A stretch of DNA of 64,000 nucleotides from Actinobacteria bacterium IMCC25003 (GCA_002284855.1 CP015603.1:806001-870000); one strand, 5' to 3'. Shown: positions 47,536 through 57,479, numbered from the stretch's first letter. Program-made: numbers and translations. Notes: generated from the sequence alone by a model not told the origin.

Positions 47536-48470
47536 CGCTTCCTGTAGATATGTCGACGACGCTAGGAAATGCATGGTTTCCAGCACCGCTCTTCACCGCC
47601 AGCGGATGCGCAAGTAGTGGTAAAGAGTTGGCGCAGTTCTTTCCACTCAATCAGATTGGTGCTGTTGTTACAAAGTCCGTGATGAGTAAGCCTCGTCATG
47701 GTCGCCCTACGCCTCGTATGGCAGAGACGCCATCAGGAATGCTCAACTCAATTGGTCTTCAAGGTCCAGGTATTGATTCATTTCTTGCCAATGATGTTCC
47801 ATGGTTACTCGAACAGAAGGCTCGAGTCATCGTATCTATTGCAGGTGAAACGGTTGAAGAGTATTCCACCCTCGCTCGCAAACTTCGTTCTGTCTCAGGT
47901 ATTAGCGCCGTTGAAGTAAATATCTCTTGCCCCAACGTGGAAAATCGCGGACTCGTCTTTGCCTGCGATCCCGACGCTTCCCGACGTGTCATCGATGGAG
48001 TACGCAAGACAATTGGTGGGGATCTTCCGATCATCGCAAAGCTATCGCCGGATGTCACAGATTTACCATCTATCGCTCGCGGAGTAGTCGATGCCGGCGC
48101 TGACGGACTTGCTCTGATCAATACAGTCTTAGGAATGGTCATCAATATTGATTCCATGCGACCTCATTTAGGTGGAAAGACTGGTGGTCTTTCGGGTCCT
48201 GCCATTAAGCCTGTTGCTGTGCGCGCCATCTATCAAGTTCACGCGGCCCTGCCCAAAGTTCCTATCCTCGGTATGGGGGGAGTAGCTTCTGGTCGCGATG
48301 CCCTCGAACTTATCTTGGCTGGCGCTTCTGGGGTATCTATAGGAACTGCAAGCTTTGGTAATCCATCAGCAATTATTGAAATTCAAAATGAACTTCGTGA
48401 TTTACTTGCAGCGCGCGGCTTTGCAACGATGCAACAAGCAATTGGTTATGCACATAGAGAAGAGGCGTGA
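47532..48470 (+). CDS. pyrD: Dihydroorotate dehydrogenase, class IB catalytic subunit
   Basis: The protein has 312 residues from ATG 47532 (overlapping pyrK). The catalytic base is Cys133 in VNISCPN, the class I choice (class II enzymes use Ser), and FMN-site segments such as GMGGVASGRDALE follow. With PyrK it oxidises dihydroorotate using NAD+ in the cytoplasm, independent of membrane quinones. It overlaps pyrF by one base step (TGATG). Confidence 0.94.
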   Translation: MTLPVDMSTTLGNAWFPAPLFTASGCASSGKELAQFFPLNQIGAVVTKSVMSKPRHGRPTPRMAETPSGMLNSIGLQGPGIDSFLANDVPWLLEQKARVIVSIAGETVEEYSTLARKLRSVSGISAVEVNISCPNVENRGLVFACDPDASRRVIDGVRKTIGGDLPIIAKLSPDVTDLPSIARGVVDAGADGLALINTVLGMVINIDSMRPHLGGKTGGLSGPAIKPVAVRAIYQVHAALPKVPILGMGGVASGRDALELILAGASGVSIGTASFGNPSAIIEIQNELRDLLAARGFATMQQAIGYAHREEA

Positions 48471-49171
48471 TGAAAGCCCCCATCGTTCTAGCTGTTGATA
48501 CACCTGATATTGAGATTGCAAAGCAATGGGTAGCGGCAACTCATGAGTCAGTCAGCGTCTATAAATTAGGCCTGGAATTCTTTCTCTCCTTCGGTCAAGA
48601 AGGTATCCGCGCTATCCAATCTGAGACTGATGCCGATATCTTCCTCGATCTTAAGCTCCACGATATTCCTCATACGGTTGAAGGCGCTGCTAAGGCGATA
48701 GCAAATCTGAAGCCACGTTTCCTCACAGTCCATGCATCCGGTGGCCGCGCAATGGTGAAGGCGGCTGTTGATGCAGTTCCAGCGACTGATGTAACTGCCG
48801 TAACAATCTTGACTTCACTCTCTGAGGAAGATCTCTTTGAAATCGGATATGCAAACCCGGCCCTAGAAAGTGCTGTTGCGCTGGCAAAGATGTCGGTGAC
48901 AGCAGGTGCTCGCGCGATTGTCTGTTCTCCATTGGAGATTGCTGCCATTCGTTCGGCAGTAGGTCCAAACCCTCACATCATTACTCCCGGCGTTCGTCCA
49001 CTCTCTGAAGTGGGAAGCGACGATCAGAAGCGCACAATGACTCCGAAGGATGCTATTGCCGCGGGTGCTTCATTCGTCGTCATTGGTCGTCCGATTACGA
49101 AGGCATGGTCCGAAGGTTCGCAAGCGATGACAACCAAGGCTCGGTCGATCGCTGACGAGATTCTCAACTAG
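48470..49171 (+). CDS. pyrF: Orotidine 5'-phosphate decarboxylase
   Basis: This 233-residue (beta/alpha)8 enzyme has the charged active site Asp60-x-Lys62-x-x-Asp65 (LDLKLHDIP) and a phosphate-gripper end GRPITKA. It makes UMP, closing the pathway. I prefer ATG 48470 over the GTG directly before it because of the TGATG coupling with pyrD. orotate phosphoribosyltransferase (pyrE) is not in the window. Confidence 0.94.
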   Translation: MKAPIVLAVDTPDIEIAKQWVAATHESVSVYKLGLEFFLSFGQEGIRAIQSETDADIFLDLKLHDIPHTVEGAAKAIANLKPRFLTVHASGGRAMVKAAVDAVPATDVTAVTILTSLSEEDLFEIGYANPALESAVALAKMSVTAGARAIVCSPLEIAAIRSAVGPNPHIITPGVRPLSEVGSDDQKRTMTPKDAIAAGASFVVIGRPITKAWSEGSQAMTTKARSIADEILN

Positions 49172-49180
49172 ATTTATCCC

Positions 49181-50053
49181 ATGGGCGCACCTCCACAACT
49201 CACCCCCGAAGAGCGCGCCCGAGCGCTTGCCAAGGCAAAGGAATCTCGACAGATTCGAGCAGCGATCAAAGCTCGAGTCAAGAGTGGTGAGTTATCTATA
49301 TCTGATGTCATCACACACGCACGCGACGACGAAGCGATTGCAAAGATGCGCGTCCTTGAACTCGTTGAATCCATGAGCGGGGTAGGAAAGATTCGTGCCA
49401 AGGCGATTCTTGAAAGGCTCGACATCTCACTAACACGTCGGATTCAAGGTCTAGGAAGACATCAGCTGCACGCGTTGGAGAATGAATTTAAGGTTCCATC
49501 AGCTCTGCTTCCGGGAAAACTCGTAGTCCTCTCTGGTCCGGGTGGTGTGGGAAAGAGCACTGTTGCCAAAGTGCTGAAGGAATCCTCACCATTCTTCGTC
49601 AGTATCTCGGCGACCACACGAGCACCACGTTTCAATGAGATTGATGGCGTTGATTATCACTTCTATTCCAACGAAGAGTTCGATGCCGCAATCGCAAACC
49701 ATGAATTTCTTGAGTGGGCCGAATTTGCAGGTAATCGTTACGGAACTCCTCGAAGAGCAGTTGAAGAATCTCTTCGCGCTGGAAAGAGCGTCTTATTGGA
49801 GATTGAAATCGCTGGAGCCAAGCAGGTAAAAGCAAAAGTTCCAGAAGCGATCCTCGTCTTCCTCGAGCCACCAACCTGGGAAGAGCTGGTCTCTCGTCTC
49901 GAAGGGCGCGGCACTGATAGCCCTGAACGCAGAGCAGCTCGTTTGGCACTTGCGCAGGAGGAGATGGCTGCAGCCTCATTCTTCGATAAAGTCCTCATAA
50001 ATGACCAGGTCGATGGGGTAGTCGCATCCCTGATAGAATTCGCGTCTGCCTAA
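49181..50053 (+). CDS. gmk: Fusion of mycobacterial-type integration host factor and guanylate kinase
   Basis: One uninterrupted 290-residue frame holds two proteins that are separate neighbours in other Actinobacteria. Residues 1-103 match mIHF (LTPEERARALAKA, RAAIKARVKSGE, then a helix-hairpin-helix around SGVGKIRAKAILERL). Residues 112-290 are guanylate kinase with P-loop GPGGVGKST at 119-127, the GMP-binding SATTRAPR and YGTP segments, and the Lys/Arg lid GRGTDSPERRAARL. No stop codon separates them, and no good internal ATG or ribosome site precedes the kinase, though an in-frame TTG sits near the junction. TAGATT (49169-49174) is 6 nt before the ATG. Confidence 0.9.
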   Translation: MGAPPQLTPEERARALAKAKESRQIRAAIKARVKSGELSISDVITHARDDEAIAKMRVLELVESMSGVGKIRAKAILERLDISLTRRIQGLGRHQLHALENEFKVPSALLPGKLVVLSGPGGVGKSTVAKVLKESSPFFVSISATTRAPRFNEIDGVDYHFYSNEEFDAAIANHEFLEWAEFAGNRYGTPRRAVEESLRAGKSVLLEIEIAGAKQVKAKVPEAILVFLEPPTWEELVSRLEGRGTDSPERRAARLALAQEEMAAASFFDKVLINDQVDGVVASLIEFASA

Positions 50054-50054
50054 C

Positions 50055-50060
50055 TAGGCT
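50055..50060 (+). promoter_or_regulatory. rpoZ -10 element
   Basis: TAGGCT directly after the gmk stop codon fits the -10 consensus; a start near 50067 would give a leader of about 39 nt ending in an AGGAG ribosome site (50096-50100). Confidence 0.45.
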
Positions 50061-50105
50061 TCTTCACCAACAGAGCAGTCATTGCTACGAAACACAGGAG
50101 TACAG

Positions 50106-50366
50106 ATGAGCGCACATATGGATGGCATTACAAATCCACCTATCGACGAACTTCTCGATAAGGCAGGTTCTAAGTACAGCCTTGTTCTCTATGCAGCAAA
50201 GCGCGCTCGTCAAATCAATGCGTACTACTCACAACTGGGTGAAGGTCTACTTGAATACGTAGGACCACTAGTTGATACACACGTTCATGAGAAGCCATTG
50301 TCAATTGCACTTCGCGAAATCAACGAAGGTCTCTTGACTATTGAAAATCTAGAACCAACTGCTTAA
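50106..50366 (+). CDS. rpoZ: RNA polymerase omega subunit
   Basis: This 86-residue RpoZ has [18 protein letters not shown] at the N-terminus, the core [12 protein letters not shown], and a C-terminal tail with [11 protein letters not shown]. It binds the beta' subunit and helps RNA polymerase assembly. The start at 50106 is chosen by an AGGAG ribosome site 5 nt upstream; the longer frame from 50082 lacks one. The order gmk-rpoZ-coaBC-metK is standard for Actinobacteria. Confidence 0.93.
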   Translation: MSAHMDGITNPPIDELLDKAGSKYSLVLYAAKRARQINAYYSQLGEGLLEYVGPLVDTHVHEKPLSIALREINEGLLTIENLEPTA

Positions 50367-50383
50367 TTTTAGGTAAAACCACC

Positions 50384-51568
50384 ATGCAAGGTTTTGGCCG
50401 CGAAGTAATTCTCGGTGTGGGTGGGGGCATTGCCGCATATAAATCCTGTGAATTACTTCGTCGTCTGCGTGATCACGGTTTTGGTGTCACCGTTGTTCCC
50501 ACACCCTCCAGCCTGAACTTTGTTGGATCAGCTACATGGGAAGCTCTCTCTGGTCGCAAGGTAACCACTGAAGTATTTGAGAGCGTTGAAGAGGTACGTC
50601 ATGTATCGCTGGCGAAGAAGGCCAATTTCATCGTTATCGCTCCAGCCACAGCAGATTTGATGGCGAGAATCGCTGCTGGACGCGCCGATGATCTGCTTAC
50701 CAATGTAATCCTTGCATCCAATTCTCCAATCTTGATCGTTCCAGCGATGCATCCGGAGATGTGGAACGACGCAGCAACGAAGGCAAATGTCGCAACCCTG
50801 CGTAGTCGTGGTTATCACGTCATGGATCCCGATACCGGTGCTCTCACTTCGGGAGATGTAGGACAAGGTCGTTTCCCTGAAACTTCTCGTATCCTCGAAG
50901 AATTTTCTACTGTTGTGGGAACCCGCGCAGATCTACTGGGTAAAAAGGTGTTAGTAACCGCTGGTGGAACACGCGAGGCCATCGATCCTGTTCGATTTAT
51001 CGGAAACCAATCATCTGGAAAGCAAGGGTATGCAATTGCTCGCTCTGCCCAGCAAAGAGGTGCCAACGTAACTTTGATCTCTGCTAATTCAAGCCTTGCT
51101 GATATTGAAGGCATACGTACTCTTAAAGTTGAGAGCGCACATCAGATGCTCGAGGCGCTTGAAAGTGAATTTTCTCAAACGGATATATTGGTGATGTCGG
51201 CAGCTGTTGCAGATGCACGTCCTTTGCAGGTTGCTGATTCAAAGATCAAGAAGAGCGACTATACAAATATCTCACTCGTTGAAAACCCCGATATCTTGAA
51301 GACCCTTGCATCACTCCGGAAACATCAAATCATCATAGGTTTTGCAGCAGAGACATCAGAAAATCTTGAGATTGCGCAGGAGAAGATGGTTGCTAAAGGC
51401 GCCGATATTCTCTATCTCAACGATATTTCTGGGGGAGATATCTTCAATAGCGAGACAACCCATGGATATATCTTGGCTCGAGGTAAAGAGCCGCAGAAGG
51501 TGGCGCAGACCACCAAGGACACGCTAGCTCACCAACTACTCGATGAAGCCCTTCTTCAGTTAGGTTAG
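50384..51568 (+). CDS. coaBC: Bifunctional phosphopantothenoylcysteine decarboxylase/synthase
   Basis: The 394 residues hold the CoaC flavoprotein half first ([24 protein letters not shown]). The CoaB half begins near residue 187 with [26 protein letters not shown] and a NDISGGDIF segment. It converts 4'-phosphopantothenate and cysteine to 4'-phosphopantetheine for CoA. It is separated from rpoZ by 17 nt and from metK by 4 nt, so the genes are probably cotranscribed. Confidence 0.95.
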   Translation: MQGFGREVILGVGGGIAAYKSCELLRRLRDHGFGVTVVPTPSSLNFVGSATWEALSGRKVTTEVFESVEEVRHVSLAKKANFIVIAPATADLMARIAAGRADDLLTNVILASNSPILIVPAMHPEMWNDAATKANVATLRSRGYHVMDPDTGALTSGDVGQGRFPETSRILEEFSTVVGTRADLLGKKVLVTAGGTREAIDPVRFIGNQSSGKQGYAIARSAQQRGANVTLISANSSLADIEGIRTLKVESAHQMLEALESEFSQTDILVMSAAVADARPLQVADSKIKKSDYTNISLVENPDILKTLASLRKHQIIIGFAAETSENLEIAQEKMVAKGADILYLNDISGGDIFNSETTHGYILARGKEPQKVAQTTKDTLAHQLLDEALLQLG

Positions 51569-51572
51569 GACA

Positions 51573-52763
51573 ATGTCAAAACGCCTCTTCACTTCAGAAT
51601 CAGTCACCGAAGGCCATCCAGATAAGATTGCCGATCAAATTTCGGATGCAATCCTTGATTCACTCTTAGAACAAGATCCTACAAGCCGCGTCGCTGTTGA
51701 AACGCTCATCACAACAGGACAGGTCCATGTTGCTGGCGAAGTAACAACAAACGGTTATGCCGATGTTATGGGCATTGTGCGCGACACGGTTATTGGAATT
51801 GGCTACGACTCATCTGTAAAGGGTTTTGACGGAAATAGCTGTGGCGTTTCAATCTCCATCGGCCAGCAATCTCCAGATATTGCACAAGGCGTTGACGATG
51901 CATTCGAACATCGCGTCTCTTCAGCGGTAGATCCACTTGATCTCCAAGGTGCAGGTGACCAAGGTCTTATGTTCGGTTACGCGTGCGATGACACAAAAGA
52001 GCTCATGCCACTTCCAATTTGGTTGGCTCACGAGTTAGCTCAACAACTTTCTAAGGTTCGTAAGTCAGGCGCACTTCCATACCTTCGCCCTGATGGCAAG
52101 ACACAGGTAACTATTGAGTACGACGGCGATAAGGCTGTTGCCCTCGATACGGTTGTGATCTCAAGCCAGCACGCAGAAGAAGTAGATGTCATCAAGCAAT
52201 TGACTCCAGAAATCATTGCTCAAGTAATCGATCCAGTTTTGGCCAAGATTGATCTGCCTCGCAAAGATATGCGCACGCTGATTAACCCAACAGGTCGATT
52301 CGTAATTGGTGGTCCTATGGGAGATGCGGGTCTTACGGGACGCAAAATCATCGTTGATACATATGGTGGCATGGCGCGCCACGGTGGTGGAGCGTTTTCA
52401 GGAAAAGATCCTTCAAAGGTTGACCGTTCAGCAGCCTATGCAATGCGTTGGGTGGCTAAGAATGTCGTAGCCGCAGGCCTTGCTCGTCGTTGCGAAGTTC
52501 AGGTTGCATATGCAATCGGTAAAGCGCAGCCTGTTGGCGTATTTGTAGAAACTTTTGGAACCGAAACAGTTCCTGTTCAGAAGATTCAAAATGCAGTAAC
52601 AACTGTCTTCGATCTTCGTCCGGCAGCGATTATTCGCGATCTCAATCTCAAGCGCCCTATCTATTCACAGACTGCTGCTTACGGTCACTTTGGTCGCGAG
52701 CTTCCTAACTTCACATGGGAAGCAACGAATCGCGTATCAGAGCTCCAAGCAGCCGTTAAATAG
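51573..52763 (+). CDS. metK: S-adenosylmethionine synthetase
   Basis: This 396-residue enzyme has the hallmark start [17 protein letters not shown], the [12 protein letters not shown] hexapeptide region and [10 protein letters not shown]. It makes SAM from methionine and ATP with K+ and Mg2+. It follows coaBC by 4 nt with an AGGA site and precedes priA by 17 nt. All signature segments are intact. Confidence 0.97.
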   Translation: MSKRLFTSESVTEGHPDKIADQISDAILDSLLEQDPTSRVAVETLITTGQVHVAGEVTTNGYADVMGIVRDTVIGIGYDSSVKGFDGNSCGVSISIGQQSPDIAQGVDDAFEHRVSSAVDPLDLQGAGDQGLMFGYACDDTKELMPLPIWLAHELAQQLSKVRKSGALPYLRPDGKTQVTIEYDGDKAVALDTVVISSQHAEEVDVIKQLTPEIIAQVIDPVLAKIDLPRKDMRTLINPTGRFVIGGPMGDAGLTGRKIIVDTYGGMARHGGGAFSGKDPSKVDRSAAYAMRWVAKNVVAAGLARRCEVQVAYAIGKAQPVGVFVETFGTETVPVQKIQNAVTTVFDLRPAAIIRDLNLKRPIYSQTAAYGHFGRELPNFTWEATNRVSELQAAVK

Positions 52764-52780
52764 TCGAAGGCTTCATTGAC

Positions 52781-54652
52781 GTGGCACTTACGAGGCCACT
52801 TCGTCTCAAAGCTGAGATAGCGAAGCTCAAACCAGAAGGCAGTTCATCGGTTCTTCCGATAGCTCAGGTCTGGGTGGATTCTGGGGTTTTTCATCTTGAT
52901 CAGAAGTATGACTATCTGATTCCGGATAATCTCTCGGACATCATCTCAACCGGCGTTCGCGTTCAGGTTCCCTTTCATGGCAGAGAAGTTGAGGGTTTAG
53001 TTCTTGCTCGAGTGAGTTCGTCTAAATCACCAGTCTTGAAGTCATTATCTAAAGCTATCTCCCCGCACAGTGTTGCAACGTCAGAATCGATTGAACTTCT
53101 ATCGGCTGTTGCGGCTCGTTGGGCGGCTCATCCTTTTGACATTATTCGTTCAGCTATCCCTCCTCGGGTCGCATCAGTTGATAAAGAGGACTGGACCGAT
53201 TTACCTTTGCCTAAGTTAAAGACGAAGCCAACTCGCACCTATATGCATATTCCTCCGGTTGTTAATCGTTTCGACTTCCTTCAATCAATGGTTCGAAGGA
53301 ACACAGGGAAGGGATCGACTCTCGTCATAGTTCCTGACAATCGCTCCGTCCAGCGAGTCATGGCACTTCTACCGGAAGCGGTGGTTCTCGATTCTGCGCT
53401 TGAAAGATCTGAGCGATATCGCAATTTCCTCATATGTCGTTATGGACGAGGGCTCATCGTGGTGGGAACCAGGAGCGCGGTCTTTGCACCGATTACCGAC
53501 CTCGAGTCAATCATCATTTTAGATGAAGGTTCTGAACAACATTATGAAGTTCGTTCTCCAGGGTGGAATGTGCGCGACGTTGCGATACTTCGAGCGATGA
53601 AATCAGATCTCAATCTAACTTTCGTGGGTTACTCACCGAGTTCCGAAGTTGCGCGCCTTATTGAGAGTAAGTGGATCAATTTTTCTTCTATGAAATCTCG
53701 GGTCGAAGTTTCCGCCTTTCCCCAATCTCATGGTGAATTGATTCCCAGTCGGTTAATGGGGGAGATTCGCAAAGCGATGAACTCAGGACCGGTTCTATTT
53801 CTTGCTCCCCGGAAAGGTTATTCGCAAAGTATTGTCTGCTCTAAATGTAAGAACTCTGCTCTCTGTGAATGCGGTGGCAAGTTACTCAAACGTGGCTCTG
53901 AGACTTCTCTTGAATGCACCATCTGTGCCAAAGCACATTTAGATTGGAGATGCGCCTGGTGCAAGGGCTCAACTCCTTATCTCTTGGGTCGCGGTTCAGA
54001 AAGATTTGCATATGAAATTGGAGCAGCTTTTCCTGGAGTAAAGGTTGTTCAATCAACATCGGAATTGATGATTGATTCGTTTGCTGAAGATAGAGGGTTG
54101 GTCATCGCTACCCCTGGCGCTATCCCGATAACCAGAAATGGCTACAGCTTGGTTGTGATTCTCGAGGCAGAACGTTTCTTTTTGCAAGCAGATATTAGGG
54201 CCAACGAACGGAGCCGCGAGCTCTTCTTTTCAACAAGCGCGTTGGCATCGCAAAAGGGAAAGATCGCATTTGTCATGTCAGCAGATAGTCCAATCATTGG
54301 TGCTGTCTCTGCCTGGAAGCCATCACTGATTTCGCAACGAGAACTTCGTGAACGTCTCGAAGTAAATCTGCCGCCTTTCACCCGTGCAGTCACGATAGAT
54401 ATTGCAGCATCTGAATCGCAATCCCTTTTACGTGGACTTAAAAAGTCTCAGGAAGATTCGCGGTTACCCAAGTCAACTCAATTCCTTGGCCCATCACAGC
54501 TCAAGGCTGACATCGATCGAATCGTTCTTCTGGCGCCATTGAGTGATGGTGAGGCTCTTATCTCGCTTCTGCATGAATTCCAACGTCGCCGCAGCTCTTC
54601 AAAGAAGAGCCTTGCATCAATACGCATCGATCCCTATTCGCTATCTCGATAG
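52781..54652 (+). CDS. priA: PriA-like primosomal protein with degenerate helicase motifs
   Basis: The 623 residues from GTG 52781 follow PriA order. The N-terminal DNA-binding domain starts at IAQVWVDSG and LIPDNLSDIISTGVRVQVPF. The helicase core follows but lacks a Walker A: STLVIVPD stands where a preceding GxTGSGKT should be, and DEGSEQHY replaces the DEEHD Walker B. The zinc-binding cysteines are kept (CSKC, CEC, CTIC, CAWC). Loss of helicase motifs is a known trait of actinobacterial PriA. A structural role in primosome loading is probable; ATP-driven unwinding is not. Confidence 0.88.
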   Translation: MALTRPLRLKAEIAKLKPEGSSSVLPIAQVWVDSGVFHLDQKYDYLIPDNLSDIISTGVRVQVPFHGREVEGLVLARVSSSKSPVLKSLSKAISPHSVATSESIELLSAVAARWAAHPFDIIRSAIPPRVASVDKEDWTDLPLPKLKTKPTRTYMHIPPVVNRFDFLQSMVRRNTGKGSTLVIVPDNRSVQRVMALLPEAVVLDSALERSERYRNFLICRYGRGLIVVGTRSAVFAPITDLESIIILDEGSEQHYEVRSPGWNVRDVAILRAMKSDLNLTFVGYSPSSEVARLIESKWINFSSMKSRVEVSAFPQSHGELIPSRLMGEIRKAMNSGPVLFLAPRKGYSQSIVCSKCKNSALCECGGKLLKRGSETSLECTICAKAHLDWRCAWCKGSTPYLLGRGSERFAYEIGAAFPGVKVVQSTSELMIDSFAEDRGLVIATPGAIPITRNGYSLVVILEAERFFLQADIRANERSRELFFSTSALASQKGKIAFVMSADSPIIGAVSAWKPSLISQRELRERLEVNLPPFTRAVTIDIAASESQSLLRGLKKSQEDSRLPKSTQFLGPSQLKADIDRIVLLAPLSDGEALISLLHEFQRRRSSSKKSLASIRIDPYSLSR

Positions 54653-54664
54653 TAGGATGAGCAC

Positions 54665-55225
54665 ATGTCCATCATGCCGATTCGTCACTTTGGCGATCCA
54701 GTACTAGTAACACCGGCCTGTGAGGTAGTTGACTTCGATAAGGAGCTTCGGGTCCTTGTAAGAGATCTCACCGAAACGATGCTCGATGCTCCAGGTGCCG
54801 GTCTTGCTGCACCTCAAATTGGCGTTCCACTCCGTGTATTTGTCTGGGATGTCGATGAGGCGCTGGGACATCTCATCAATCCAACTCTCGACCTTAGCGA
54901 AGATCTCCAGGATGGAGATGAGGGTTGCTTGAGCTTCCCTGATCTGGTTTACCCAACCCCTCGAGCTTTTAGAGCCGTTGCAAAAGGCTTCAATATGCAC
55001 GGAGAACCCATCACCGTAGAAGGAACCGAACTCCTCGCGCGAGCTTTGCAACACGAGACAGATCACCTCAATGGAATTCTTTTTATTGATCGCCTCTCGG
55101 AGGAAGATCGAAAACTTGCGATGAAAGAGATTCGTGAATCGGATTGGTTCGGCATGGCTAATTCAGCAGGCATACAACCACAGATCAAGGTTTCACCGCA
55201 TGATCCTTTCGGTAGAGGGCTTTAA
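54665..55225 (+). CDS. def: Peptide deformylase
   Basis: This 186-residue metalloenzyme has all three motifs: GAGLAAPQ (44-51), EGCLS with metal ligand Cys88, and HETDH with His130, Glu131 and His134. It removes the formyl group from nascent proteins; the formyltransferase gene fmt follows directly. A TAGGAT at 54653-54658 lies 6 nt before the ATG. The ATG three codons later is an alternative. Confidence 0.95.
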   Translation: MSIMPIRHFGDPVLVTPACEVVDFDKELRVLVRDLTETMLDAPGAGLAAPQIGVPLRVFVWDVDEALGHLINPTLDLSEDLQDGDEGCLSFPDLVYPTPRAFRAVAKGFNMHGEPITVEGTELLARALQHETDHLNGILFIDRLSEEDRKLAMKEIRESDWFGMANSAGIQPQIKVSPHDPFGRGL

Positions 55226-56131
55226 TTGAAGATTATTGTGGCGGCAACGCCCGATGTAGCAATCCCCACTTTAGATTGGCTGATTACTTCAGAGCACCAA
55301 TTGTTATCTGTTATTACGCAGCCTGATCGCCCTGCAGGAAGAGGGCGATCTCTCAAGGAGTCGGTCGTTTCAGAGTGGGCACGTCAACACGATATTGCTT
55401 GCCTTAAGCCCGCTTCGGTCACGGAAACAGCAACTCTCATTGAGGGCGCTGATGTTCTTCTGACGATTGGTTATGGCGTTCTTCTGCCCGAGAACCTGCT
55501 CAGTATTCCCACGCATGGTTGTCTCAATCTGCATTTCTCACTCCTTCCGCGTTGGCGTGGAGCTGCTCCGGTACAGCGAGCAATCGAGGCAGCAGATTCC
55601 GTTTCTGGAGTAACGGTTTTCCAATTAGATCCAGGAATGGATACTGGTCCTATTTACTCAGTGAAGAGATTTGCGTTGGATTCAGATATCACCAGTGATG
55701 AACTCTTTTCAGAGTTAGGAGTACTTGGAGTTGAAGCAGTCGCGGATTCATTAAGGGCTATCGAAGCTGGAATTCTTCCTGAACCACAGAAGAACGAGGG
55801 CGCGACTCGAGCTATGAAGATTTCAAAAGAAGAGTGTAAGATTGATTGGAAATTGGATGCAGTAACAATTTCTCAGAAAATTCGCGCATTCACATCAGTT
55901 CCTGGTGCATGGACACGTTTCCGAGGCGAGACTCTTAAGATTGATTCGATAGCTATCTCGCAAGAACGCTTCGAACCCGGTTCCTTACATATTCTCAATA
56001 AAGAGCTCTTTGTGGGCACTTCATCGGAAGCGATTTCAATAGGTTTTCTCACTCCAGCAGGTAAGTCGCGAATGGATGCAAGGTCCTGGCTCAACGGAGC
56101 TCGTATCAATGATGGTGAATTCTTTGGTTAA
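55226..56131 (+). CDS. fmt: Methionyl-tRNA formyltransferase
   Basis: This 301-residue enzyme starts at TTG 55226, immediately after the def stop codon with no gap. The start VAATPDVAIPTLDWL matches the usual FAGTPxxAxxxL. Catalytic segments are LNLHFSLLPRWRGAAPVQRAI (in part) and the C-terminal OB-fold domain. It formylates Met-tRNA for initiation. The TTG start is supported by the family N-terminus and by coupling to def. Its 3' end overlaps rsmB by about 20 nt. Confidence 0.93.
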   Translation: MKIIVAATPDVAIPTLDWLITSEHQLLSVITQPDRPAGRGRSLKESVVSEWARQHDIACLKPASVTETATLIEGADVLLTIGYGVLLPENLLSIPTHGCLNLHFSLLPRWRGAAPVQRAIEAADSVSGVTVFQLDPGMDTGPIYSVKRFALDSDITSDELFSELGVLGVEAVADSLRAIEAGILPEPQKNEGATRAMKISKEECKIDWKLDAVTISQKIRAFTSVPGAWTRFRGETLKIDSIAISQERFEPGSLHILNKELFVGTSSEAISIGFLTPAGKSRMDARSWLNGARINDGEFFG

Positions 56132-57479
56132 AGCACGGAGAGATTCCTTTAAATCTCCCAAACCCGATGCTCCTCGCGTCTTGGTTTATGACATCCTCTC
56201 TGAGGTAAATCGTCGAGGCGGTTATTCAAACCTTCTCCTTCCTCAAGCTCTCGGCGCGAGCAACTTTGAACAGAGAGATAAAGGTTTTGCCACTGAGCTT
56301 CTCTACGGAACTCTGCGCATGCAGGGTCGCCACGATTACATTCTTTCTCAAGTATCCGATCGACCTTGGAGTGAGGTAGATGAAGGCATCGTAGATATCT
56401 GCCGACTTGGAGTACATCAACTCTTTGAAATGCGCGTTGCGACACATGCAGCAGTCTCTGCAAACGTTGAACTTGCCCGTAAAGTCATAGGCGAATCGAA
56501 GGCCTCCTTCGTCAATGCGATTCTGCGAAAGGTGAGCGCTCAATCACTAGAAGAGTGGATAAAGCCAGTCCTCGCAATAACAGATCCTGTCTCGCGTCTT
56601 TCTATTCAATACTCACATCCCGAATGGATCGTCTCTGCCTACTTCGATCTGCTAAAGGATTATCAACGAGTAGAAGCAGAGCTTGCCGCCAATAACGTTC
56701 CTGCCACTCCCACACTTGTCTCTTGGCCAGGCGCATCGAGCCAAGAAGATCTCATCTCTGAGGGCGCTGTTGCAACGAAGTTCTCCCCTTACGGTGCCAA
56801 ATTCGAAGGTGCACCAGGGTCGTTAGATCTGATCAGACACCGCAAAGCCGGAGTGCAAGATGAAGGATCTCAACTTGTCGCTTCAACTTTCTCATTAGCG
56901 ACCCAATCAGCTAAGTCAGTGCTCGATCTCTGCGCAGGGCCTGGTGGAAAAGCTGCCCTGATTTCGCATATATGTGGCGTTGAAGGTCGTGATTTCGTAG
57001 CCAATGAAGTCTCAGAGGCTCGTGCCAAGTTAGTTAAAAATGTAGTGGGCAAATTTCCTGTCTGGGTGAGCGATGGTCGCGAAATCTCTTCACACGGTCA
57101 GAGTTTCGATGCCATCATTGCCGATGTTCCATGTACAGGTTTAGGTGCGCTTCGACGTCGACCTGAAGTTCGTTGGCGCCGAACTGTCCAAGATCTTAGG
57201 GCGCTCACTGAACTGCAATTGGAGCTTGCGAATGCAGCAATCGCAACGCTAAATAGCGGTGGCATCTTTGGATATGCGACATGCAGTCCTCACTTTGCTG
57301 AAACTCTCGGCCAAGTAAAGATGATTCTCAAGGCGCACCCTGAGTTAGAACAGATTGATGTCGCACCTTTCTTACCAGCTAGCCTCGAGGACGCTGTGCG
57401 AGATAAATCAATGGCACTTTGGACGAGCGTGCATGACACGGATTCAATGTTTCTCGCTCTCTTTAAGAAGAAGGCTTAG
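56112..57479 (+). CDS. rsmB: 16S rRNA (cytosine-C5) methyltransferase
   Basis: This protein of about 455 residues has an N-terminal NusB-like RNA-binding domain and a C-terminal Rossmann methyltransferase. The SAM loop is DLCAGPGGKAALI, the release Cys is in DVPCTGLGALRRRPEVRW, and the second Cys is in YATCSPH. It probably methylates C967 of 16S rRNA. Starts at 56109, 56112 and GTG 56115 are adjacent and equally plausible; all overlap the fmt 3' end. It ends a def-fmt-rsmB translation cluster. Confidence 0.9.
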   Translation: MVNSLVKARRDSFKSPKPDAPRVLVYDILSEVNRRGGYSNLLLPQALGASNFEQRDKGFATELLYGTLRMQGRHDYILSQVSDRPWSEVDEGIVDICRLGVHQLFEMRVATHAAVSANVELARKVIGESKASFVNAILRKVSAQSLEEWIKPVLAITDPVSRLSIQYSHPEWIVSAYFDLLKDYQRVEAELAANNVPATPTLVSWPGASSQEDLISEGAVATKFSPYGAKFEGAPGSLDLIRHRKAGVQDEGSQLVASTFSLATQSAKSVLDLCAGPGGKAALISHICGVEGRDFVANEVSEARAKLVKNVVGKFPVWVSDGREISSHGQSFDAIIADVPCTGLGALRRRPEVRWRRTVQDLRALTELQLELANAAIATLNSGGIFGYATCSPHFAETLGQVKMILKAHPELEQIDVAPFLPASLEDAVRDKSMALWTSVHDTDSMFLALFKKKA

